Below, in pieces: positions 44,680-48,130 of a stretch of 48,130 bases of DNA. Each line of letters starts with the position of its first letter. The stretch's first letter is position 1. The notes beneath the pieces were generated by a model. The model worked only from the letters and a program-made list of their open reading frames with translations. It was not told the DNA's origin and made no database searches. Both the position numbers and the translations under genes were made by a program. Source of the stretch: Gammaproteobacteria bacterium UBA7803 (lineage in GTDB: Bacteria; Pseudomonadota; Gammaproteobacteria; Pseudomonadales; Azotimanducaceae); contig DLCH01000076.1 in NCBI GenBank assembly GCA_002480525.1, positions 37,996 through 86,125 of the forward strand, in the 5' to 3' direction.

Positions 44680-45729
44680 TCACGGGCCGGCGCCGGGGAT
44701 TCCCCAGTCCTCCAGACTGGTGGCCGGGTAGCGCTCCACGAGCTCGTCGCGCAGCGCATCGAGGTCGCGGTCGCCGCAGAACTCGTCGTGGGGCGACGAT
44801 GCGGCTGGCGCCGAGTCGAGCCGGCCGGTGCACAGCTCGCGGACGATCAGAAACGAGCGGACGTCCCCGGGCAGGGAGCGCGGCAGGCGGCTGCCGACCT
44901 CGTTCAGCCGGTCACGGAACGTCTGGTGATCGCCGAAGCAGTCGCCGCGGCCGGGAAGCCAACGCTCGGGCGTGCCGTCCTGATAGAGGCAGAGCGTCGT
45001 CAGCGGTTCGCGCTCGCCCAGCGCCCGTGCGTTCTCCAGGCTGTCGGTGAACAGGAACGCCATGGCTTCGGCATTCACGTTGCCGGCCGGCCCCCGGTCA
45101 CCGATGAACGCACGCGCCTGCTCACGGAACGCCGGATGGTCGACAGGCAGACGGGTGAACACCAGCCGCACCGCGTCGGCGGGGCCCGGCGCAGGCAGGT
45201 GGCGCCCCCACTGAAACGGCTCCCGCGCCTGGGGCAGCGCGGCCGGCGACAGCGCCAGGTAGCTGGCCGGGATGGCCACGGCCAGCCCGAGCGCCGGCAG
45301 CAGCCGGACGGCGATGGCGGGACGTCCCAGCGTCCAGGCCAGCAGCCACAGCCCGTCGCTGGCGAGAAACAGGCCCAGAGGATTCTCCTCCCAGCGCACG
45401 CGCGTGAACGGCAGATCCGTGGTAACGACCTGGGCCAGGTGCCCGACATCGATCAGCAACGCGACGCCGAGCAGGGCCACACCGCAGACCCCGCCGCGGA
45501 TCAGCGCCGCTGCCCCCTCGCCGAGCTTCGGCCAGGCGGCGGCCAGGGCCAGCGCGACGGCGAAGCTCGGCGCGTGCAGCGCTCCGCCCGCCACCGGCAC
45601 CGGAATCAGGTAGTCGCCGAACGCGCTGCCGCTGCCCCAGATGCCGGACCAGCCCAGGGCGCCAGCCATCAGGGCCGGCGTGACCCAGGCGCCTGCGGCC
45701 CAGAGGATGATGGCGGTCCGATGGGACAT
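44680..45729 (-). CDS. Unknown membrane protein with acidic C-terminal domain
   Basis: A 349-residue protein (longer in-frame starts exist at 45768 and 45798). About five membrane helices in the first 160 residues are followed by a soluble C-terminal domain rich in charged residues, with Cys in LCLYQDG, GDCFGDHQ, ELCTGR and EFCGDRD that may form disulfides. I do not recognise a family. It stands alone upstream of the PEGA/TPR gene with a 112-base gap. Confidence 0.6.
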   Translation of the reverse strand: MSHRTAIILWAAGAWVTPALMAGALGWSGIWGSGSAFGDYLIPVPVAGGALHAPSFAVALALAAAWPKLGEGAAALIRGGVCGVALLGVALLIDVGHLAQVVTTDLPFTRVRWEENPLGLFLASDGLWLLAWTLGRPAIAVRLLPALGLAVAIPASYLALSPAALPQAREPFQWGRHLPAPGPADAVRLVFTRLPVDHPAFREQARAFIGDRGPAGNVNAEAMAFLFTDSLENARALGEREPLTTLCLYQDGTPERWLPGRGDCFGDHQTFRDRLNEVGSRLPRSLPGDVRSFLIVRELCTGRLDSAPAASSPHDEFCGDRDLDALRDELVERYPATSLEDWGIPGAGP

Positions 45730-45872
45730 GGTTCGTCTCGACAGGGGAATACCATGAGCCTGGCTCATGGGGATCGAATCGATCGTGTCGAAGAGCACGT
45801 TTCCGCCGACCGGGCAGGCTGGGATGCGGCGTGAAGAGACCGGCTATGGTGCCGGAGAGGACCGTGGAATTT

Positions 45873-45949
45873 TGGTCGGGACGGCAGGATTTGAACCTGC
45901 GACCACTTGACCCCCAGTCAAGTGCGCTACCAGACTGCGCTACGCCCCG
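45873..45949 (-). tRNA. tRNA-Pro (anticodon GGG), CCA encoded
   Basis: A 77-base cloverleaf on the minus strand: acceptor CGGGGCG with CGTCCCG, D arm TAGCGCAGTCTGGTAGCGCA, anticodon stem CTTGA/TCAAG with loop CTGGGGG (anticodon GGG), T arm GCAGGTTCAAATCCTGC. An encoded CCA lies at 45873-45875. Confidence 0.95.
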
Positions 45950-45961
45950 AGAGGGTTGGGG

Positions 45962-45989
45962 ATGATACCTGAAGGGTCCGAGCGCGCAA
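45962..45989 (-). promoter_or_regulatory. Putative promoter of tRNA-Pro
   Basis: Minus-strand TTGCGC (45984-45989), a 16-base spacer, and TATCAT (45962-45967), 12 bases before the tRNA 5' end. Confidence 0.5.
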
Positions 45990-46015
45990 AGCAGCCCGAG
46001 CGAGGCGGACGTCCC

Positions 46016-46288
46016 TCAGCGCACCCCTTCGAACAGCTTCACCAGCTCGTGAAATTTGCGCCGCTGCTCCTCGGCATCGCCGCTGACGATGGCCTCGTCG
46101 ACGCAGGTCGCCGCGTGGTCTTTCAGCACCTCGGACTCCACCTTCACCAGCGCCGCCTTCACGGCGTTCACCTGATGCAGCACGTCGATGCAGTAGCGGT
46201 CTTCTTCCAGCATGCGGACGAGGCCGCGCACCTGACCTTCGATCCGCTTGAGCCGCCGGATGGTGGCATCCCGTCCCGTCGCCGCCAT
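46016..46288 (-). CDS. CsoR/RcnR-family metal-sensing repressor, CsoR-like
   Basis: A 90-residue all-helical repressor. The DNA-contact region is RRLKRIEGQVRGLVRMLEED. Metal ligands Cys33, His58 and Cys62 have the same spacing (25 and 4 residues) as Cys36-His61-Cys65 of mycobacterial CsoR, which binds Cu(I). A second in-frame ATG at 46303 lies inside the operator and lacks a Shine-Dalgarno; the ATG at 46288 has GGAG nine bases upstream, so it is preferred. It is divergent from the permease gene. The Cys/His pattern favours copper over nickel or formaldehyde sensing. Confidence 0.85.
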   Translation of the reverse strand: MAATGRDATIRRLKRIEGQVRGLVRMLEEDRYCIDVLHQVNAVKAALVKVESEVLKDHAATCVDEAIVSGDAEEQRRKFHELVKLFEGVR

Positions 46289-46294
46289 TGCGCA

Positions 46295-46311
46295 ATACTC
46301 CATAGGGGTAT
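46295..46311. promoter_or_regulatory. Putative CsoR-type operator
   Basis: ATACTCC-ATA-GGGGTAT is a near-perfect 7-bp inverted repeat (6 of 7 paired) between the divergent csoR-like and permease genes, with an adjacent half-like AGGGTAT. G/C tracts inside an AT dyad are characteristic of CsoR/RcnR sites. The repeat covers the repressor gene's own Shine-Dalgarno (46298-46301), so autoregulation is likely. TTGCGC on both flanks could be divergent -35 elements. Confidence 0.65.
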
Positions 46312-46351
46312 AGGGTATGCGCAATCTTAACGGCTGATCTCGGATTCGGCA

Positions 46352-47563
46352 ATGACTGACAGCGGTTTTCTCGCCCTCTGGCACGAGGCCGCCACCACCA
46401 GCGTCGGCCTGTTCTGGATGGCGTTCTGGGCCTTCGGGCTCGGCTACGTCATCAGCAGCATGATCCAGGTGTTCGTCAGCCGGGAGCGCATGCAGCGCAC
46501 CATGGGCACCGATGGTCCGCGCAGCGTGGGTCTCGGCACGGTGTTCGGCTTCGTGTCGAGTTCTTGCTCGTTCGCCGCGCTGGCCGGCACCCGGGCACTG
46601 TTCGCCAAGGGTGCCGGGCTGGTGCCCGCCCTCGCCTTCCTGCTCGCCTCCACGAACCTGGTGGTGGAGCTCGGCATCGTCATCGCCGTGTTCCTGGGCT
46701 GGCAGTTCGTGGTCGGCGAATACGTCGGCGGCCTGCTGCTGATCGGCTTCATGTGGCTGGTGGTGCGGCTGACCTTTCCCCGCCGCCTGGTGCAGCAGGC
46801 GCGGGAGCGTGCCCGCCGCGAGCAGGGCAGCGACGACGACGGCCAGGTGCCGGACTGGCGCCGGCTGATCCGCAGCGTCGACGGCTGGCGCCGCGTGGCT
46901 TCCAAGTACGTCATGGAATGGCAGATGGTCTGGAAGGACGTGACCATCGGCTTCACCGTCGCGGGCATCATCGCCGCCTTCGTGCCGCGGCGCTTCTTCG
47001 AGGCGCTGTTCGTCGGCTCCGCCGGCGGCGATCCGAGCTTCGGCGAGGTGCTGCTGCAGACGCTGGTGGGGCCTATTGCGGCCTTCTTCACCTTCATCGG
47101 CTCCATGGGCAACATTCCCCTGGCCGCGGTGCTGTTCGAGAACGGCGTCAGCTTCGCCGGCGTCATGGCCTTCATCTTCAGCGACCTGGTGGTGCTGCCG
47201 GTGCTGCGCATTCAGGCCGGCTACTACGGCTGGCGCATGGCCCTCTACATTCTGGCCGTGTTCCTGCTCGTGCTGGTGGCCGCCGCCCTCGCCCTGCACT
47301 ACGGCCTGGCCGCGCTCGATCTGCTGCCGAGCGGCGAGAACGTCGCCGCCGTGACCGGGCGGGAGTTCTTCGCCTTCGACTACACGGCCGTTTTGAATGC
47401 GGTCTTCCTGGCCGTCTCCGCCGCCTTTCTGTTCTGGAAGTGGCGGGTGAGCGGCCTCGGCAGCCACGGCGGCGGACTCACCGACCGCGTGCTGCTCGGC
47501 CTGACGATGATCGCCGCGGTGTGGCTGATCGTCGGCCTGCTGTTGCCCGTCTCCGGCGTCTGA
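46352..47563 (+). CDS. PF03773-type permease (ArsP-like)
   Basis: A 403-residue permease with about 10 membrane helices in two halves separated by a basic cytoplasmic loop (RLVQQARERARREQG to VDGWRRVASK). Motif FGFVSSSCSFAAL is the Cys-Ser signature of this permease family in the first half, and IGSMGNIPLAAVLFENGVSF the equivalent in the second. Relatives export trivalent organoarsenicals, but many members have no known substrate. Here it is next to a CsoR-like repressor and 19 bases ahead of a copper-type ATPase, so transport of a soft metal or its complex is inferred. Confidence 0.85.
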   Translation: MTDSGFLALWHEAATTSVGLFWMAFWAFGLGYVISSMIQVFVSRERMQRTMGTDGPRSVGLGTVFGFVSSSCSFAALAGTRALFAKGAGLVPALAFLLASTNLVVELGIVIAVFLGWQFVVGEYVGGLLLIGFMWLVVRLTFPRRLVQQARERARREQGSDDDGQVPDWRRLIRSVDGWRRVASKYVMEWQMVWKDVTIGFTVAGIIAAFVPRRFFEALFVGSAGGDPSFGEVLLQTLVGPIAAFFTFIGSMGNIPLAAVLFENGVSFAGVMAFIFSDLVVLPVLRIQAGYYGWRMALYILAVFLLVLVAAALALHYGLAALDLLPSGENVAAVTGREFFAFDYTAVLNAVFLAVSAAFLFWKWRVSGLGSHGGGLTDRVLLGLTMIAAVWLIVGLLLPVSGV

Positions 47564-47582
47564 ACGCTCACGAGGAATCTCC

Positions 47583-48130
47583 ATGAACAGCGAACACGAC
47601 CACTGCAGCCACCAGGCCCCGGCGGAGCCCGAAACCTGCTGTCACGGCGGCCACCACGGACCGCCGCAGAAATCGAAGCCCGGCGGCAAGTACGACAAGG
47701 TGCCGCCGGACTACACCGGCATGGTCTACACCTGCCCGATGCACCCGGAGGTGCGCGACGTGCGCGCCTCGCCCTGTCCGCTGTGCGGCATGGCGCTGGA
47801 GCCCGAAGGCGTGATCACCGGCGAGGAGGACACCGCCGAACTCGACGACATGAGCCGGCGCTTCTGGATCAGCGCGGTGTTCACCCTGCCGCTGCTGGTC
47901 TGGACCATGGGCGAGATGGTGCCCGTGGTCGGCCCGGCCATGCACGGCGCGGTGCCGGCCGGCATCGCCGTCTGGCTGCAGCTCGTGCTCGCCACGCCGG
48001 TGGTGCTGTGGGGCGGCTGGCCGTTCTTCGAGCGCGCCGTGCAGTCGCTGCGCACGCTGAACCTCAACATGTTCACCCTGATCGGCCTCGGCGTGGCGGT
48101 GGCCTACGGCTTCTCCCTGGTGGCTACCCT
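47583..48130 (+). CDS. Copper-type P1B ATPase, N-terminal part
   Basis: The 182 visible codons run off the window. The RBS is GAGGAA. The N-terminus is rich in His and Cys (EHDHCSHQ, CCHGGHHG), then a heavy-metal-binding module YTCPMHPEVRDVRASPCPLCGMALEP with three Cys and Met residues. The first membrane helices begin near FWISAVFTLPLLVW and end with SLRTLNLNMFTLIGLGVAVAY, which is strongly conserved in CopA-like pumps. The ion motif (CPC), phosphorylation loop and nucleotide domain lie beyond the end. With the CsoR-like repressor it fits metal efflux. Confidence 0.9.
   Translation, partial: MNSEHDHCSHQAPAEPETCCHGGHHGPPQKSKPGGKYDKVPPDYTGMVYTCPMHPEVRDVRASPCPLCGMALEPEGVITGEEDTAELDDMSRRFWISAVFTLPLLVWTMGEMVPVVGPAMHGAVPAGIAVWLQLVLATPVVLWGGWPFFERAVQSLRTLNLNMFTLIGLGVAVAYGFSLVAT

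Overview
This is one window of a high-GC chromosome, almost certainly from a Gammaproteobacterium. The evidence is the tRNA genes with encoded CCA ends, Zur operators close to the gammaproteobacterial consensus, DUF3080 and DUF503 proteins, lipoproteins with standard lipoboxes, REP-like palindromes, and a TonB-dependent outer membrane receptor. I cannot place it to genus from sequence alone. I see no insertion sequence, prophage, plasmid or CRISPR signature. The gene set is that of a free-living aerobic heterotroph.

Layout. 1-0.9 kb: end of a tRNA-Gly gene and a GST-family protein. 1-3.2 kb: a sodium:solute symporter and an alpha/beta hydrolase broken by a 4-bp tandem duplication. 3.3-9.1 kb: a compact minus-strand operon MFS transporter-HyuA-HyuB-SDR, probably catabolic. 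9.2-14 kb: a zinc-starvation locus with a small His/Cys protein, a ZnuD-like TonB receptor with His/Glu-rich loops, the Fur-family regulator Zur, a MerC-like membrane protein and an unknown membrane protein. Two nearly identical Zur-type operators (9741-9763 and 13202-13224) frame this locus. A periplasmic DsrE-like gene lies just before it. 14-16.6 kb: a molybdate ABC transporter, modABC. 16.8-22.2 kb: an M16 peptidase, a HELAH lipoprotein and a hydrolase-OsmC fusion. 22.2-27.2 kb: a giant kinase-AAA-GAF-GGDEF signalling gene, open in one frame over 5 kb except for two in-frame stop codons. 27.2-32.2 kb: a sulfatase module with a lipoprotein formylglycine-generating enzyme facing a lipoprotein sulfatase, which is translationally coupled to a PA14-containing GH3 glycosidase. 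32.3-40 kb: a nitroreductase, tRNA-Glu, a DUF815 ATPase, a five-gene minus-strand operon (GNAT, DUF503, DUF3080, a membrane-anchored protein, GDPD), a luciferase-like oxidoreductase and a NUDIX hydrolase. 40-45.9 kb: three REP-like palindromes, a crotonase, an OmpA protein with three 90-bp repeats, membrane proteins of unknown role and tRNA-Pro. 46-48.1 kb: a divergent metal-efflux locus (CsoR-like repressor, PF03773-type permease, copper-type P-ATPase cut by the window end).

How it works together. Two metal circuits stand out. The Zur locus appears to be self-contained: Zn-Zur would repress the receptor operon from the first operator and the MerC-like gene, perhaps with its divergent unknown neighbour, from the second. 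The CsoR locus would derepress efflux when metal is in excess. The FGE/sulfatase/GH3 group looks like a small unit for desulfating and cleaving a sulfated glycoside. Two genes carry clean disabling lesions (the hydrolase at 2941-2948 and the kinase at 22700 and 24302), so either gene decay is recent or these positions should be checked against reads. The most unusual observations are the matched pair of Zur operators reaching an undescribed membrane protein, the exported FGE beside an exported Cys-type sulfatase, and the doubly interrupted signalling gene.
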